Source of the DNA: Bradyrhizobium guangdongense
GTDB lineage: Bacteria > Pseudomonadota > Alphaproteobacteria > Rhizobiales > Xanthobacteraceae
Assembly (NCBI RefSeq): GCF_004114975.1
Contig: NZ_CP030051.1
Location: 4,712,001 to 4,776,000, forward strand
Direction: 5' to 3'
DNA: 64,000 bases
Position 1 is the stretch's first letter; each line of letters begins with the position of its first letter. The position numbers and the translations under genes were made by a program. The notes beneath the pieces were generated by a model. That model was not told where the DNA came from, did not search any database, and saw only the letters and a list, made by a program, of their open reading frames with translations. Positions 1 through 14,374 of the stretch are shown piece by piece.

Positions 1-327
1 CAGCGCCTCGAGCTGCGGCGAGACGGTGGTGAGCAGCTGGATGATGATCGAGGCCGAGATGTACGGCATGATGTTCAGCGCGAAGATCGCCATGCGGTGG
101 ATGCCGCCGCCGGCGAACATGTTGAACATGCCGAGAATGCCGCCCGCCTGCGACCTGAACACCTGCTCCCAGATGTTGGGATCGATGCCGGGCAGCGGGA
201 TGTAGGTCCCGAGCCGATAAACGAGCAGCGCACCCAGCGTGAACCAGATGCGCTTCTTCAGTTCGTCGGCCTTGGCAAACGCGCCGAAATTGAGGTTGGC
301 TGCCAGTTGTTCCGCTGCTGAGGCCAT
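1..327 (-). CDS. secY: Protein translocase subunit SecY (N-terminal part, cut by the window edge)
   Basis: Only the first 109 codons are inside the window; the gene continues past base 1. SecY is the pore subunit of the SecYEG inner-membrane translocon. The visible part starts MASAAEQLAANLN and reads through the first transmembrane helix, the YIPLPGID segment typical of SecY and the MFAGGG/NIMPYISASIIIQLL stretch. The ATG at 327 is preceded by GGGAG. It is the last visible gene of the S10/spc array, 148 bp after rplO, the usual bacterial position. The partner subunit SecE is encoded at 33940-34131. Confidence 0.96.
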   Translation of the reverse strand, partial: MASAAEQLAANLNFGAFAKADELKKRIWFTLGALLVYRLGTYIPLPGIDPNIWEQVFRSQAGGILGMFNMFAGGGIHRMAIFALNIMPYISASIIIQLLTTVSPQLEAL

Positions 328-475
328 ATTGGACTTTCTCCCGCCGCCTTTTGCGCCGTCATACCCGCGGCCGGGCTATTGGGCGGACGCCGGACATTAT
401 CTGGTGCTCGGCTTCGATAAGTCCATCGTCCCGCATGCGTAAAGGCCCGCGAGGCGCGGGCCAATGACGCAGTTG

Positions 476-961
476 TTACGCCGCCTCGCCTTCTTCCTTG
501 GCAGGGGCGAGGATCTTCACCGAACCGCCGGCCTTCTCGACCGCTTCGATCGCGGACTTGGTGGCGCCGTGCACTTCGATGTTCAGCTTGGCCTTGAGTT
601 CGCCGCGGCCAAGCAGCCGCAGGCCGGCCTTGGCGCGGCGCAGCACGCCGGCCTTCACCAGCGCCTCGACGTTCACGACACTGCCGGTGTCGAGCTTCTT
701 GGCATCGACGGCGTCCTGGAGACGGTCGAGATTGATCTCGGCGTACTCGACGCGGAAGATGTTGTTGAAGCCGCGCTTGGGCAGACGGCGATGCATCGGC
801 ATCTGGCCGCCTTCAAAACCCTTGATGCGCACGCCCGAACGCGCGGTCTGGCCCTTGCCGCCGCGGCCGGACTGCTTGCCCTTGCCCGAACCGATGCCAC
901 GGCCGACGCGCATACGCTTCTTGCGCGAGCCGGCGTTGTCGGCGATATCGCTGAGCTTCAT
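476..961 (-). CDS. rplO: 50S ribosomal protein L15
   Basis: L15 (161 aa) is a large-subunit protein that binds 23S rRNA late in 50S assembly. The start [22 protein letters not shown] and the glycine/arginine-rich segment [15 protein letters not shown] (about residues 24-38) are diagnostic. The C-terminal half, about residues 70-150, is the L15/L18e fold. An AAGGAG ribosome binding site precedes the ATG. It lies between rpmD and secY in the spc part of the operon, the standard order. Confidence 0.98.
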   Translation of the reverse strand: MKLSDIADNAGSRKKRMRVGRGIGSGKGKQSGRGGKGQTARSGVRIKGFEGGQMPMHRRLPKRGFNNIFRVEYAEINLDRLQDAVDAKKLDTGSVVNVEALVKAGVLRRAKAGLRLLGRGELKAKLNIEVHGATKSAIEAVEKAGGSVKILAPAKEEGEAA

Positions 962-1035
962 CGCCCTGCTCCTTGTTTCTTGCGCATGATCTTCACCGAA
1001 AGCCGGATCCGGTCTTCGGGATCATGCGCCGCTTC

Positions 1036-1230
1036 TTACTTCTCGCCGACGATACGGACGAGATGGTGAACCTTCTCGATCATGCCGCGGACAGCCGGAG
1101 TATCCGGCAGCTCGCTGGTGCGGCCGATCTTGTTGAGCTTGAGCCCGATCAGCGTCGAACGCTGCGAGTGATGGCGGCGGATCGCGCTGCCGGTCTGCTC
1201 GAGCTTGATCGTCTTTACGGCCTTGGCCAT
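1036..1230 (-). CDS. rpmD: 50S ribosomal protein L30
   Basis: L30 is a 64-residue large-subunit protein. The sequence begins [20 protein letters not shown] and holds the family segment [22 protein letters not shown], followed by [11 protein letters not shown]. Its length matches the short bacterial form. GGAG lies a short way upstream of the ATG. It sits 74 bp upstream of rplO and 25 bp downstream of rpsE, as in most bacterial spc operons. Confidence 0.97.
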   Translation of the reverse strand: MAKAVKTIKLEQTGSAIRRHHSQRSTLIGLKLNKIGRTSELPDTPAVRGMIEKVHHLVRIVGEK

Positions 1231-1255
1231 CGTGGTCTACTCCGAAAAGCGTTGG

Positions 1256-1852
1256 TTAGTCCGCAGCCGCCTCGGCATCGCCGCCGACGCGACGACCCTG
1301 GAGGGTGGACACCTTGATGTTGCGGCGCGCCGCGACCGAACGCGGGCTGTCCTGATGCTTGAGCGCATCGAAGGTCGCGCGAACCATGTTGTACGGGTTC
1401 GAGGAGCCGATCGACTTCGCCACCACGTCCTGGACGCCAAGCGTCTCGAACACGGCGCGCATCGGACCACCGGCGATGATGCCCGTACCGGCCGGAGCTG
1501 CACGCAGGTAGACACGACCCGCACCGTGACGGCCGGCGATGTCGTGATGCAAGGTGCGGCCCTCGCGCAGCGACACGCGGGTCAGGTTGCGCTTGGCGGA
1601 CTCGGTGGCCTTGCGGATCGCCTCAGGAACTTCGCGCGCCTTGCCGTGACCGAAGCCGGCGCGGCCCTTCTGATCCCCGATCACGACCAGCGCTGCGAAA
1701 CCGAAGCGCTTGCCGCCCTTGACGACCTTGGCGACGCGGTTGATGTGCACGAGCTTGTCGACGAACTCGCTGTCGCGCTCCTCGCGCTCCCTGCGTTCAC
1801 GTCCGCCGCCGCCGCGTTGATCGCGTCCACCACGTTGTTCGCGTTCTGCCAT
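1256..1852 (-). CDS. rpsE: 30S ribosomal protein S5
   Basis: S5 (198 aa) helps set decoding accuracy and the mRNA entry helicase activity of the 30S subunit. After a charged Gly/Arg-rich N-terminal extension of about 28 residues ([15 protein letters not shown]), common in alphaproteobacteria, comes the double-stranded-RNA-binding domain with [19 protein letters not shown]. The second domain contains [18 protein letters not shown]. It lies between rplR and rpmD. The long basic tail makes it larger than the E. coli form of about 167 aa. Confidence 0.98.
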   Translation of the reverse strand: MAEREQRGGRDQRGGGGRERREREERDSEFVDKLVHINRVAKVVKGGKRFGFAALVVIGDQKGRAGFGHGKAREVPEAIRKATESAKRNLTRVSLREGRTLHHDIAGRHGAGRVYLRAAPAGTGIIAGGPMRAVFETLGVQDVVAKSIGSSNPYNMVRATFDALKHQDSPRSVAARRNIKVSTLQGRRVGGDAEAAAD

Positions 1853-1896
1853 TTTTCCAATCCTTCAGAGGCTTGCGCCTCAATCCTCAAATTCTG

Positions 1897-2259
1897 TTAG
1901 AAGCTCAGCCCGCTCTCACGCGCTGCGTCGGCGAGAGCCTTGACGCGCCCGTGGTAGAGGTAGCTGCCGCGATCGAACACGACTTCCTTGACGCCCTTCT
2001 CGGCGGCGCGCTCGGCCAGCAGCTTGCCGACGGCCTTCGCCGCATCGATGTCGGCGCCGGTCTTGCCGCCGTCGCGCATCACCTTCTCGAGCGACGAGGC
2101 GGAGGCCAGCGTCTCGCCCTTCAGGTCGTCGATGACCTGGGCATAGATGTGCTTGGACGAGCGGAACACCGACAGACGCGGACGACCACCACCGGAGCGG
2201 CGCAGCTTCAGCCGCACACTCCGCTTGCGCCGGGCATTCGTAACCTTGGCTTTGGACAT
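1897..2259 (-). CDS. rplR: 50S ribosomal protein L18
   Basis: L18 (120 aa) binds 5S rRNA with L5 and L25 and links it to the 50S central protuberance. The sequence starts [20 protein letters not shown], continues with [20 protein letters not shown], and ends with [20 protein letters not shown], the conserved C-terminal block. It lies between rplF (11 bp) and rpsE (44 bp). Confidence 0.98.
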   Translation of the reverse strand: MSKAKVTNARRKRSVRLKLRRSGGGRPRLSVFRSSKHIYAQVIDDLKGETLASASSLEKVMRDGGKTGADIDAAKAVGKLLAERAAEKGVKEVVFDRGSYLYHGRVKALADAARESGLSF

Positions 2260-2270
2260 GACCGGCTCCG

Positions 2271-2804
2271 TTACTTCTTCTTGCCTTCCTTGCGGAAGAT
2301 GAATTCGCCCACATACTTCACGCCCTTGCCCTTGTAGGGCTCCGGCGGACGGTAGGCGCGGATCTCGGCAGCAACCTGGCCGACGCGCTGGACGTCGCTG
2401 CCGGTGACCGTGATCTCGGTGGGCTTCGGCACGGTGATCGTGATCCCTTCCGGGATCGGGTAGATCACGTCGTGGCTGTAACCGAGCGCGAGCTGCAGGT
2501 TCTTGCCCTGCATCGCGGCGCGGTAACCGACGCCGGTGATTTCGAGCTTCTTCTCGAAGCCCTTGGTGACGCCTTCGACCAGATTCGCGACCTGGGCGCG
2601 AGCGGTGCCGTAAAGGGCGCGCGCGCGATTGGTCTCGGCCCGCGGCTTGACCTTGATCTGGCCGCCCTCGAGCTTCACCTCGACGTCGTCATGGACGACG
2701 AACTGAAGCTGGCCCTTCGGCCCCTTCATCTTGACGGTCTGCCCATCGACGGTCGCGGTCACACCGGACGGCACCGCCACAGGCCTTTTGCCAACTCGTG
2801 ACAT
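2271..2804 (-). CDS. rplF: 50S ribosomal protein L6
   Basis: L6 (177 aa) binds near the sarcin-ricin region of 23S rRNA. The start [15 protein letters not shown] is the family consensus, so this ATG was chosen over an in-frame codon 66 bp further upstream that would run into rpsH. Two repeated L6 domains are visible, and the C-terminal signature [21 protein letters not shown] is intact. It lies between rpsH and rplR. Confidence 0.98.
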   Translation of the reverse strand: MSRVGKRPVAVPSGVTATVDGQTVKMKGPKGQLQFVVHDDVEVKLEGGQIKVKPRAETNRARALYGTARAQVANLVEGVTKGFEKKLEITGVGYRAAMQGKNLQLALGYSHDVIYPIPEGITITVPKPTEITVTGSDVQRVGQVAAEIRAYRPPEPYKGKGVKYVGEFIFRKEGKKK

Positions 2805-2820
2805 GGATGAAAAATCCTTC

Positions 2821-3219
2821 TCAGAACACCGTGAAGAGGACTTCACCGCCAACGTTCGCTTCGCGCGCACTGTGGTCGGCCATGATCCCCTTCGGCGTCG
2901 ACAACACCGAAATACCGAGTCCGTTATTGACCCGCGGCAGGTTCTTCACCGAGGCGTAAACGCGGCGCCCGGGCTTGGAGACACGTTCGATCTCGCGGAT
3001 GACGGGCTCGCCGTCGAAATACTTCAGCTCGATCTCGATCTCGCTGCGGCCCGAGGAATGCTCGAGCGTCGCGTAACCGCGGATGTAGCCCTCGCTCTTG
3101 AGCACTTCGAGGACGTTCTCGCGCATCTTCGAGCCTGGCGTGGAGACCTTGCTCTTGGAACGCATCTGCGCGTTACGGATGCGGGTGATCAGATCGCTGA
3201 TTGGATCGTGCGTAGACAT
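2821..3219 (-). CDS. rpsH: 30S ribosomal protein S8
   Basis: S8 (132 aa) is a primary 16S rRNA-binding protein; in E. coli it also represses the spc operon. The start [19 protein letters not shown] and the C-terminal [20 protein letters not shown] are conserved blocks. GEVLFTVF ends the protein, where bacteria usually have GEVLCYVW, a normal alphaproteobacterial variant. It lies between rpsN and rplF. Confidence 0.98.
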   Translation of the reverse strand: MSTHDPISDLITRIRNAQMRSKSKVSTPGSKMRENVLEVLKSEGYIRGYATLEHSSGRSEIEIELKYFDGEPVIREIERVSKPGRRVYASVKNLPRVNNGLGISVLSTPKGIMADHSAREANVGGEVLFTVF

Positions 3220-3233
3220 CTAAACGACCCTCC

Positions 3234-3539
3234 TTACCAGCTCGACTTCACGAGGCCCGGGACCATGCCCTTGGAGCCAAGGTCGCGGAGCGCGATACGG
3301 GACAGCTTGTTCTTGCGGTAGTTCGAGCGCGGACGGCCCGACAGCTCGCAACGCAGACGGATGCGGGTGGCCGACGAATTGCGGGGCATTTCCGCAAGCT
3401 TCAGGGTGGCGGCGAACCGCTCCTCCATCGGCAGCGTCTTGTCGGCGATGATCGCCTTCAACCGCTCGCGCTTCGGGGCGGCGTTCTTCACCATCCGCTT
3501 GCGCCGGTTGTTCTTCTCGACTGAACTCTTCTTTGCCAT
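3234..3539 (-). CDS. rpsN: 30S ribosomal protein S14 (zinc-free long form)
   Basis: S14 (101 aa) sits in the head of the 30S subunit. This is the long type without zinc-binding cysteines: the start [16 protein letters not shown] and the core [20 protein letters not shown] have a single Cys instead of the CxxC pairs of the short zinc form. It follows rplE by 46 bp and precedes rpsH. Confidence 0.98.
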   Translation of the reverse strand: MAKKSSVEKNNRRKRMVKNAAPKRERLKAIIADKTLPMEERFAATLKLAEMPRNSSATRIRLRCELSGRPRSNYRKNKLSRIALRDLGSKGMVPGLVKSSW

Positions 3540-3585
3540 GCTTGGCTCCTGGGTATCCGCGTTTGAGAGGCTTTAGGTCAGCGTC

Positions 3586-4143
3586 TCACTGCCGGAACGG
3601 GAAATTGAAAGCGGTCAACAAGGCCCTCGCCTCTTCGTCGGTCTTGGCCGTGGTGCAGACGGTGATGTCCATACCGCGGGCTTCCGTGACCTTGTCGAAG
3701 TCGATCTCGGGGAAAATGATGTGTTCCTTGATGCCGAGCGAATAGTTGCCGCGGCCGTCAAAGCTCTTCGGGTTCAGGCCGCGGAAGTCGCGGACGCGCG
3801 GCAGCGCGACCGTCACCAGGCGATCGATGAACTCGTACATGCGAGCCTTGCGCAGCGTCACCTTGCAGCCGATCGGCTGGTTCTCACGCAGCTTGAAGGT
3901 CGCGATAGCGATGCGCGAATAGGTCACGATCGCCTTCTGGCCGGCGATCTGGGTCAGCTCGGCAGCGGCGGTCTCGGCCTTCTTGCGGTCGTTGACCGAA
4001 TCGCCAACGCCCATGTTCAGCACGACCTTGTCCAGGCGAGGAACCTGCATCACGTTCTGATAACCGAACTTCTCGGTCATCGCAGTGCGGATCTTCGCGT
4101 CGTATTCCGCGCGCAGGCGCGGGGTGTAAGCGGCCTCAGCCAT
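3586..4143 (-). CDS. rplE: 50S ribosomal protein L5
   Basis: L5 (185 aa) binds 5S rRNA and contacts the P-site tRNA. The start [19 protein letters not shown] overlaps the last 8 bp of rplX, indicating translational coupling. The diagnostic N-terminal block [18 protein letters not shown] and the later [20 protein letters not shown] and [12 protein letters not shown] are present. A longer open frame extends upstream into rplX but lacks family similarity there, so the internal ATG was taken. Confidence 0.98.
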   Translation of the reverse strand: MAEAAYTPRLRAEYDAKIRTAMTEKFGYQNVMQVPRLDKVVLNMGVGDSVNDRKKAETAAAELTQIAGQKAIVTYSRIAIATFKLRENQPIGCKVTLRKARMYEFIDRLVTVALPRVRDFRGLNPKSFDGRGNYSLGIKEHIIFPEIDFDKVTEARGMDITVCTTAKTDEEARALLTAFNFPFRQ

Positions 4144-4450
4144 CGATCTCAGCTCCCGAGCTCTTGGCGATGCGAACCTTCTTGCCGTCCGCCAGAATCT
4201 TGAATCCGATGCGGGTCGGCTTTCCGTCCTTGCCGACATACGCAATGTTGGACAGTTGGATCGGCGCCTCTTTCGAGATGATGCCGCCCTCCTGGGCCTG
4301 CGTCTGCTTCTGGTGACGCTTGACCATGTTGACGCCGCGCACCAGCGCCGTGCCGGCATCGGGGCGAACCTCGAACACTTCGCCGGTGCGGCCCTTGTCG
4401 CGGCCGGTCAGCACGACGACCTTGTCGCCCTTGCGGATCTTCGCAGCCAT
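4136..4450 (-). CDS. rplX: 50S ribosomal protein L24
   Basis: L24 (104 aa) is an assembly-initiator protein of the 50S subunit. It begins [20 protein letters not shown], a KOW motif, and continues [19 protein letters not shown]. Its ATG overlaps the end of rplN by one base, and its 3' end overlaps the rplE start by 8 bp, so rplN, rplX and rplE are likely translated in a coupled way. Confidence 0.98.
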   Translation of the reverse strand: MAAKIRKGDKVVVLTGRDKGRTGEVFEVRPDAGTALVRGVNMVKRHQKQTQAQEGGIISKEAPIQLSNIAYVGKDGKPTRIGFKILADGKKVRIAKSSGAEIDG

Positions 4451-4818
4451 CACAGCACCTCCGGCGCGAGCGAGATGATCTTCATGTGGTTCTTCGCACG
4501 CAGCTCGCGCGGCACGGGCCCGAAGATACGGGTGCCGACCGGCTCGGACTGGTTGTTGATCAGAACGGCGGCGTTGCGGTCGAAGCGGATGACCGAACCG
4601 TCGGCGCGGCGGATGTCCTTGCGGACACGCACCACGACGGCCTTCATCACGTCGCCCTTCTTCACCTTGCCACGCGGAATGGCTTCCTTGATCGAGACGA
4701 CAATGATGTCGCCGATCGTGGCGTAGCGGCGCTTGGAGCCTCCGAGCACCTTGATACACATGACACGGCGTGCGCCAGAATTGTCGGCCACGTCGAGGTT
4801 GGTCTGCATCTGAATCAT
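4450..4818 (-). CDS. rplN: 50S ribosomal protein L14
   Basis: L14 (122 aa) lies at the subunit interface. The sequence [20 protein letters not shown] and the block [20 protein letters not shown] are near-invariant in bacteria. Length is exactly the usual 122. It is followed by rplX with a one-base overlap and is preceded by an 84-bp gap after rpsQ. Confidence 0.99.
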   Translation of the reverse strand: MIQMQTNLDVADNSGARRVMCIKVLGGSKRRYATIGDIIVVSIKEAIPRGKVKKGDVMKAVVVRVRKDIRRADGSVIRFDRNAAVLINNQSEPVGTRIFGPVPRELRAKNHMKIISLAPEVL

Positions 4819-4902
4819 TGATGCACCTCGTCCTCTTTCTCTTTGCGCCAGCCTAGCCGGCGCTCAACATTTCCCTGAAGTCAATCGGCCAAGGCCAACA
4901 GA

Positions 4903-5151
4903 TCAGGCGCTTTTCTTGTGTTCGCCCCGGATCACGATCCAGCACTTCAACTTCGAAATCGGCTTGGTCTCTTCGATCCAGACCATGTCGCCCGGCTTGA
5001 ACTCGTTGTTCTCGTCGTGCGCGTGGTAGTTCTTCGAACGGCGGATCGTCTTCTTGTAGATCGGATGCGTGAAGCGGCGATCGACGCGCACCACGACGGT
5101 CTTGGCAGTCTTGTCGCTGACGACCACGCCTTGCAAAGTACGTTTCGGCAT
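4903..5151 (-). CDS. rpsQ: 30S ribosomal protein S17
   Basis: S17 (82 aa) is an OB-fold primary 16S rRNA-binding protein. The start [20 protein letters not shown] is the family start, so upstream in-frame codons were rejected. The block [20 protein letters not shown] and the C-terminal [11 protein letters not shown] are present. It lies between rpmC (13 bp) and rplN. Confidence 0.98.
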   Translation of the reverse strand: MPKRTLQGVVVSDKTAKTVVVRVDRRFTHPIYKKTIRRSKNYHAHDENNEFKPGDMVWIEETKPISKLKCWIVIRGEHKKSA

Positions 5152-5164
5152 ATCCGTTAGCCCC

Positions 5165-5371
5165 TTACTTCTTCTTCGCGCGCTGCTGCGCAGCGACAGT
5201 CTTGATCCGGGCGATGTCGCGGCGAGCCTCGCGCAGGCGCGAGGTGTTCTCGAGCTGCCCGGTGGCACGCTGGAAGCGCAGGTTGAAGCGCTCCTTCTTC
5301 AGGTTCAGGACGGCGTCGTCCTGCTGGTCGGGGCTCATCGCGCGGATGTCTTCGATCTTCATCTGGGCCAT
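5165..5371 (-). CDS. rpmC: 50S ribosomal protein L29
   Basis: L29 (68 aa from this start) lies next to the peptide exit tunnel, near the docking site for trigger factor and SRP. It reads [16 protein letters not shown] and then [20 protein letters not shown], the family core. Two ATGs are possible, at 5377 (overlapping the rplP stop) and 5371. The GGAG in the sequence is 2 bases from the first but 8 from the second, so 5371 is preferred. Confidence 0.96.
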   Translation of the reverse strand: MAQMKIEDIRAMSPDQQDDAVLNLKKERFNLRFQRATGQLENTSRLREARRDIARIKTVAAQQRAKKK

Positions 5372-5376
5372 GGCCA

Positions 5377-5790
5377 TTACTCCGCAATGCGCTCGACGAA
5401 GCGCGTCTTGATCGGCAGCTTGGCGGCCGCCAGCGTCAGCGCCTCGCGCGCCGTCTGCGTGTTGACGCCGTCGATCTCGAACAGCACCCGGCCCGGCTTG
5501 ACGCGGGCCACCCACAGTTCCGGCGAACCCTTGCCGGAGCCCATGCGGACTTCGGCCGGCTTCTTCGACACCGGAACGTCGGGGAACACGCGGATCCAGA
5601 CGCGGCCGGCGCGCTTCATGTGGCGGGTCAGCGCGCGGCGGGCGGCTTCGATCTGGCGCGCGGTGACGCGCTCAGGCTCGGTCGCCTTCAGGCCGAACTG
5701 GCCGAACGCCAACGTCGCGCCCGAAGACGCAACGCCGTGGATGCGGCCCTTATGCGCCTTCCGGAACTTCGTTTTCTTAGGTTGCATCAT
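5377..5790 (-). CDS. rplP: 50S ribosomal protein L16
   Basis: L16 (137 aa) helps organise the A-site tRNA region of the 50S subunit. It starts [19 protein letters not shown] and carries [20 protein letters not shown] and [24 protein letters not shown] blocks (here [20 protein letters not shown]). Length is typical. It lies between rpsC (30 bp) and rpmC (the rplP stop abuts the alternative rpmC start). Confidence 0.99.
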   Translation of the reverse strand: MMQPKKTKFRKAHKGRIHGVASSGATLAFGQFGLKATEPERVTARQIEAARRALTRHMKRAGRVWIRVFPDVPVSKKPAEVRMGSGKGSPELWVARVKPGRVLFEIDGVNTQTAREALTLAAAKLPIKTRFVERIAE

Positions 5791-5820
5791 GGCTTCAAGC
5801 CCTCAAATTCTCAGTGCAGC

Positions 5821-6546
<726 letters not shown>

Positions 6547-6564
6547 CGTGTTCTCCTGCGTCCC

Positions 6565-6951
6565 TTAAGCCGCTGCTTCGGCTTCGACCTGACGAACGAT
6601 GATCGTCAGCTGCGAAAATGGTTTGTAGACACGGCCCGAGCGACCACGGCCGCGAGCGGCAAAGCGCTTCATCACCAGACCGTTGCCGACGAAGGCCTGC
6701 GCCACGACGAGATCGTCGACGTCCAGGTCGTGGTTGTTTTCGGCGTTGGCGATAGCCGATTCCAGGCACTTCTTCACGTCCACCGCGATCCGCTTGCGCG
6801 AAAACTGCAGGTCGGCGAGCGCAGCGGAAGCCTTCCGGCCGCGAATGAGCTGGGCGACCAGGTTGAGCTTCTGCGGGCTCACCCGCAGCATCCGGGCGAC
6901 CGCCTTGGCCTCGTTCTCGGCGAGGCTCCGTTCGCGCTTAGGTTTGCTCAT
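6565..6951 (-). CDS. rplV: 50S ribosomal protein L22
   Basis: L22 (128 aa) lines the peptide exit tunnel; its beta-hairpin is the site of some macrolide-resistance changes in other bacteria. The sequence [20 protein letters not shown] continues with [19 protein letters not shown] and the C-terminal [20 protein letters not shown], which is the tunnel hairpin. No insertion or deletion is evident in the hairpin. It lies between rpsS and rpsC. Confidence 0.98.
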   Translation of the reverse strand: MSKPKRERSLAENEAKAVARMLRVSPQKLNLVAQLIRGRKASAALADLQFSRKRIAVDVKKCLESAIANAENNHDLDVDDLVVAQAFVGNGLVMKRFAARGRGRSGRVYKPFSQLTIIVRQVEAEAAA

Positions 6952-6961
6952 CGTTTAATCC

Positions 6962-7240
6962 TCAAGCCTTCTTGGCTTTCTTGTCGCCGGAGTGGCCATG
7001 GAAGGTCCGGGTCGGCGAGAACTCGCCGAACTTGTGACCGACCATTTCCTCGTTGACGGCCACCGGCACGTGCTTCTGACCGTTGTAGACGCCGAAGGTC
7101 AGGCCGACGAATTGCGGCAGGATCGTCGAGCGACGGCTCCAGATCTTGATGACGTCGTGACGGCCGGATGCGCGCGCGGCATCTGCCTTCTTGAGCAGAG
7201 AACCCTCGACGAACGGGCCTTTCCAGACTGAACGAACCAT
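6962..7240 (-). CDS. rpsS: 30S ribosomal protein S19
   Basis: S19 (92 aa) is in the head of the 30S subunit and contacts the 50S through intersubunit bridges. [20 protein letters not shown] and [20 protein letters not shown] are the conserved blocks, and the C-terminus [20 protein letters not shown] matches the family. It lies 12 bp after rplB and 10 bp before rplV. Confidence 0.99.
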   Translation of the reverse strand: MVRSVWKGPFVEGSLLKKADAARASGRHDVIKIWSRRSTILPQFVGLTFGVYNGQKHVPVAVNEEMVGHKFGEFSPTRTFHGHSGDKKAKKA

Positions 7241-7252
7241 GTCCGTCGTTCC

Positions 7253-8086
7253 TTACTTCTTCCGCTTGTGGCGGCTTAGGAGAATGAATTTGTTGGTCGA
7301 CTTGTTGGTGCGGGTCTTCTTGCCCTTGGTCGGCTTGCCCCACGGGGTGACCGGGTGGCGACCGCCCGAGGTACGACCTTCACCACCGCCGTGCGGATGG
7401 TCGATCGGGTTCATGGCGACACCGCGGTTGTGCGGACGACGGCCCATCCAACGCTTGCGACCGGCCTTGCCGATCGAGGTGTTCATGTGATCCGGGTTCG
7501 ACACCGCGCCGATCGTGCCGCGGCAACGGCCGTGCACCAGGCGCTGCTCACCCGAGTTCAGGCGGATGATCACGTAGTCCTGGTCGCGACCGACCAGCTG
7601 GGCGTAGGTGCCGGCGGAACGAGCGAGCTGGCCGCCCTTCCCGATCTTGACCTCGATGTTGTGGATGATCGTGCCGACCGGCATGTTGCCGAGCGGCATG
7701 ACGTTGCCCGGCTTCACGTCGACGTAGTTGCCGGCAACGATGGTGTCACCCACGGCCAGGCGCTGCGGCGCCAGGATGTAAGCCTGCTCGCCGTCCTGAT
7801 ACTTGATCAGGGCGATGAAGCCGGTGCGGTTCGGATCGTATTCCAGCCGCTCGACGGTCGCGGGAACGTCGATCTTCTCACGCTTGAAATCGACGGTGCG
7901 CAGCGTCTGCTTGTGGCCGCCGCCGCGGAAGCGCACGGTGATCCGGCCGGTGTTGTTGCGGCCGCCCGAGGACTTCTTGCCTTCGGTAAGCGCCTTGACC
8001 GGCTTGCCCTTGTAGAGCGCCGAACGATCGACCATGACCAGCTGGCGCTGGCCGGGCGTCGTGGGATTGAATGTCTTCAGTGCCAT
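7253..8086 (-). CDS. rplB: 50S ribosomal protein L2
   Basis: L2 (277 aa) is needed for subunit association and peptidyl-transferase activity. It begins [20 protein letters not shown] and contains the OB and SH3-like domains. The C-terminal block [20 protein letters not shown] includes the conserved histidine loop near the peptidyl-transferase centre. It lies between rplW and rpsS in the S10 part of the operon. Confidence 0.99.
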   Translation of the reverse strand: MALKTFNPTTPGQRQLVMVDRSALYKGKPVKALTEGKKSSGGRNNTGRITVRFRGGGHKQTLRTVDFKREKIDVPATVERLEYDPNRTGFIALIKYQDGEQAYILAPQRLAVGDTIVAGNYVDVKPGNVMPLGNMPVGTIIHNIEVKIGKGGQLARSAGTYAQLVGRDQDYVIIRLNSGEQRLVHGRCRGTIGAVSNPDHMNTSIGKAGRKRWMGRRPHNRGVAMNPIDHPHGGGEGRTSGGRHPVTPWGKPTKGKKTRTNKSTNKFILLSRHKRKK

Positions 8087-8098
8087 CGTCGTGCGACC

Positions 8099-8401
8099 TT
8101 ACAGACCGGTGGTGACGTCGATCCGGTGGCCCTCTTCGAGGGTCACGATCGCGCGCTTGGTGTTCGACTGCGAGCCGAGATTGCCGCGGAAGACCTTGAC
8201 CTTGCCCTTGCGGACCAGCGTGTTGACGCTCTTGACCTTGACGTCGAAGAGCTTCTCGATCGCTTCCTTGATCTGCGGCTTGGTCGCCTTGGCGGCCACC
8301 TTGAACAGGACCTTGTTGTGCTCGGACGCCAGCGTCGCCTTTTCGGTGACGACAGGCGCGACGATCACGTCGTAATGGCGGGCCTCGATGTTCTTCGTCA
8401 T
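8099..8401 (-). CDS. rplW: 50S ribosomal protein L23
   Basis: L23 (100 aa) sits at the tunnel exit and docks trigger factor and [25 protein letters not shown] and the block [19 protein letters not shown] are family-typical, as is the [13 protein letters not shown] helix. Its ATG overlaps the rplD stop by 4 bp (ATGA), indicating coupling of L4 and L23 synthesis. Confidence 0.98.
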   Translation of the reverse strand: MTKNIEARHYDVIVAPVVTEKATLASEHNKVLFKVAAKATKPQIKEAIEKLFDVKVKSVNTLVRKGKVKVFRGNLGSQSNTKRAIVTLEEGHRIDVTTGL

Positions 8402-9018
8402 TTGAAGCGCGCCTCCAGCGCATCGATGGCGGCCTTGGTCAGAACGAGCTTCTGACGGCGCAGGATGTCATAGACGTTGATGCCCTGGATCGGCAGCACG
8501 TCCATGTTCGGGATGTTGCGGGCCGCAGCGGCAAAGCCGTTGTTGAGCTCGGCGCCGTCGATGATCAGCGCGTTGGTCAAGCCGAGGCCCGAGAAGTGAC
8601 CGAGCAGCGCCTTGGTCTTGGCGGCTTCCAGCGCGGCCTTGTCGATCACGAGCAGGTCGCCGTCCTTGGCCTTGGCCGAGAGCGCATGCTTCAGAGCGAG
8701 CGCACGGACCTTCTTCGGCAGGTCGGTGGCGTGCGAGCGCACCACCGGACCGAAGGCACGGCCGCCGCCGCGGAACTGCGGCACGCGGGCCGAGCCGTGA
8801 CGAGCACCGCCGGTGCCCTTCTGCTTGTACATCTTCTTGCCGGTGCGCCAGATCTCGGCGCGGCCCTTGGCCTTGTGAGTGCCGGCCTGACGCTTGTTGA
8901 GCTGCCACTGCACGCAGCGTGCAATGATGTCCTGGCGCGGCTCGAGCCCGAAAATGGCGTCGGACAGCTGGACGGAGCCGGCTTCCTTACCCTCGAGGGT
9001 GGTGACCTTCAATTCCAT
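8398..9018 (-). CDS. rplD: 50S ribosomal protein L4
   Basis: L4 (206 aa) reaches into the exit tunnel; in E. coli it also controls the S10 operon, but no such control element was recognised here. It starts [20 protein letters not shown]; an upstream in-frame start would overlap rplC and adds no family sequence. The tunnel loop [20 protein letters not shown] is clear. The end overlaps rplW by 4 bp, and one base separates it from rplC. Confidence 0.98.
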   Translation of the reverse strand: MELKVTTLEGKEAGSVQLSDAIFGLEPRQDIIARCVQWQLNKRQAGTHKAKGRAEIWRTGKKMYKQKGTGGARHGSARVPQFRGGGRAFGPVVRSHATDLPKKVRALALKHALSAKAKDGDLLVIDKAALEAAKTKALLGHFSGLGLTNALIIDGAELNNGFAAAARNIPNMDVLPIQGINVYDILRRQKLVLTKAAIDALEARFK

Positions 9019-9019
9019 C

Positions 9020-9736
9020 TCACGCACCCTCTTGCTGGGCCGCAGCCTCGGCTTCGCCGCCCGCAACCTTGAACTTGCCGGGCTTCGGAGCTTCCTTCGG
9101 CAGCGGCTTCTTGACGGCGTCGCGCACGCGGATCCAGCCGCCCTTGGAACCGGGAACGGCGCCTTCGACGAGGATCAGGCCGCGCTCGACATCGGTCTGG
9201 ACGACGCGAAGGTTGAGCGTGGTGATGCGATCGACACCCATGTGGCCGGGCATCTTCTTGTTCTTCCAGGTCTTGCCGGGATCCTGACGACCGCCGGTCG
9301 AACCGATCGAACGGTGCGAGATCGACACACCGTGCGTGGCGCGCAGACCGCCGAAGTTCCAGCGCTTCATACCGCCGGCGAAGCCCTTACCGACCGAGGT
9401 GCCGGTGACGTCGACGAACTGGCCGACGACGAAGTGATCGGCGAGAATCTCGGCGCCGACGGGGATCATGGCATCCGCGGACACGCGGAACTCCTCGACC
9501 TGCCGCTTCGGCTCGACCTTGGCGACCGCGAACTGGCCGCGCTCCGCCTTGGGCATGTACACGGTCTTGCGGCTGCCAGAACCAAGCTGGAGCGCGACAT
9601 AGCCGTTCTTCTCTTCAGTGCGGTGGCCTACGACCTGGCAATTGCCGAGCTTCAGCACGGTCACGGGGATATGTTCGCCGGCCTCTGTAAAGACCCGCGT
9701 CATCCCGACCTTTTGTGCGATCACTCCGGAGCGCAT
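9020..9736 (-). CDS. rplC: 50S ribosomal protein L3
   Basis: L3 (238 aa) is an assembly-initiator protein near the peptidyl-transferase centre. [20 protein letters not shown] is the family start, and the long loop [20 protein letters not shown] followed by [20 protein letters not shown] is diagnostic. An alphaproteobacterial C-terminal extension ([20 protein letters not shown]) makes it longer than the E. coli form. It lies 53 bp after rpsJ. Confidence 0.98.
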   Translation of the reverse strand: MRSGVIAQKVGMTRVFTEAGEHIPVTVLKLGNCQVVGHRTEEKNGYVALQLGSGSRKTVYMPKAERGQFAVAKVEPKRQVEEFRVSADAMIPVGAEILADHFVVGQFVDVTGTSVGKGFAGGMKRWNFGGLRATHGVSISHRSIGSTGGRQDPGKTWKNKKMPGHMGVDRITTLNLRVVQTDVERGLILVEGAVPGSKGGWIRVRDAVKKPLPKEAPKPGKFKVAGGEAEAAAQQEGA

Positions 9737-9789
9737 CGGCGTGCTTCCTGTTCTTTCTGTCCGCTAACCGCGAACGTGATCCAAAAATC

Positions 9790-10098
9790 TTAGAGCTTGA
9801 TCTCGACGTCGACACCGGCGGCCAGGTCGAGCTTCATCAAAGCATCGACGGTCTGCGGGGTCGGATCGACGATGTCGAGCAGACGCTTGTGAGTGCGCAT
9901 CTCGAACTGTTCGCGGCTCTTCTTGTCGACGTGGGGCGAACGGTTGACGGTGAACTTCTCGATGCGGGTGGGCAGCGGAATGGGTCCGCGGACCTGCGCA
10001 CCGGTGCGCTTCGCCGTGTTCACGATCTCGCGGGTCGACGTATCGAGGATACGATGGTCGAACGCTTTGAGACGGATGCGAATATTTTGGCCGTTCAT
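9790..10098 (-). CDS. rpsJ: 30S ribosomal protein S10 / NusE
   Basis: S10 (102 aa) is part of the 30S head and, as NusE, of the antitermination complex with NusG and NusB. It reads [19 protein letters not shown] and [20 protein letters not shown] with the C-terminal [15 protein letters not shown]. It is the first gene of the S10 part and follows tuf across an 81-bp spacer that holds a repeat element. Confidence 0.99.
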
Positions 10099-10121
10099 TG
10101 CCGTGTCTCTCTTCGTTGGGT

Positions 10122-10162
10122 GGCGAATAGCGAATAGCGAATGTCACCATTCGCTACTCGCC
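10122..10162. repeat. Palindromic GCGAATAG-type repeat between tuf and rpsJ
   Basis: The 81-bp spacer between tuf and rpsJ holds three direct copies of GCGAAT (about 10123-10142) followed, after a 6-base loop, by the complementary ATTCGCTACTCG. The two arms (10131-10142 and 10149-10160) pair over 12 bp with one mismatch. Short elements of this kind look like dispersed intergenic repeats of Bradyrhizobium and Rhodopseudomonas. The hairpin would lie in the tuf-rpsJ mRNA, where it could set message stability or partial termination. Confidence 0.7.
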
Positions 10163-10179
10163 GATCCCTATTCTCGTAA

Positions 10180-11370
<1,191 letters not shown>

Positions 11371-11410
11371 TTGACTCTCCGTTCAATCGTCAGCTTGAGA
11401 CCGACGACAA

Positions 11411-13483
<2,073 letters not shown>

Positions 13484-13516
13484 GGGGTGTTCCTTGCGAG
13501 TCCGTTTGTTTCGCCG

Positions 13517-14002
<486 letters not shown>

Positions 14003-14374
14003 TTACTTCGGACGCTTCGCGCCGTACTTCGAACGACGCTGCTTACGGTTCTTGACGCCCTGGGTATCCAGAACGCCGCGGAGGATGTGATAGCGCACGC
14101 CGGGCAAGTCCTTGACGCGGCCGCCGCGGATCATGACCACCGAGTGCTCCTGAAGGTTATGGCCCTCACCCGGGATGTAGCCGATCACCTCGAAACCGTT
14201 GGTCAGACGCACCTTGGCGACCTTACGAAGCGCCGAGTTCGGCTTCTTCGGGGTCGTGGTGTAGACGCGGGTGCAAACACCACGCTTCTGCGGCGACTGC
14301 TGCAGCGCCGGCACCTTCTTGCGCGACTTCTGCACTTCACGCGGTTGAGCGATCAGCTGGTTGATCGTCGGCAT
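14003..14374 (-). CDS. rpsL: 30S ribosomal protein S12
   Basis: S12 (123 aa) controls decoding accuracy at the A site. [20 protein letters not shown] is the family start, so the long upstream in-frame extension was rejected. The two loops in which streptomycin-resistance changes occur carry Lys43 ([10 protein letters not shown]) and Lys88 ([12 protein letters not shown]), the wild-type residues. It is the first gene of the array; its promoter probably lies around 14804-14832. Confidence 0.99.
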   Translation of the reverse strand: MPTINQLIAQPREVQKSRKKVPALQQSPQKRGVCTRVYTTTPKKPNSALRKVAKVRLTNGFEVIGYIPGEGHNLQEHSVVMIRGGRVKDLPGVRYHILRGVLDTQGVKNRKQRRSKYGAKRPK

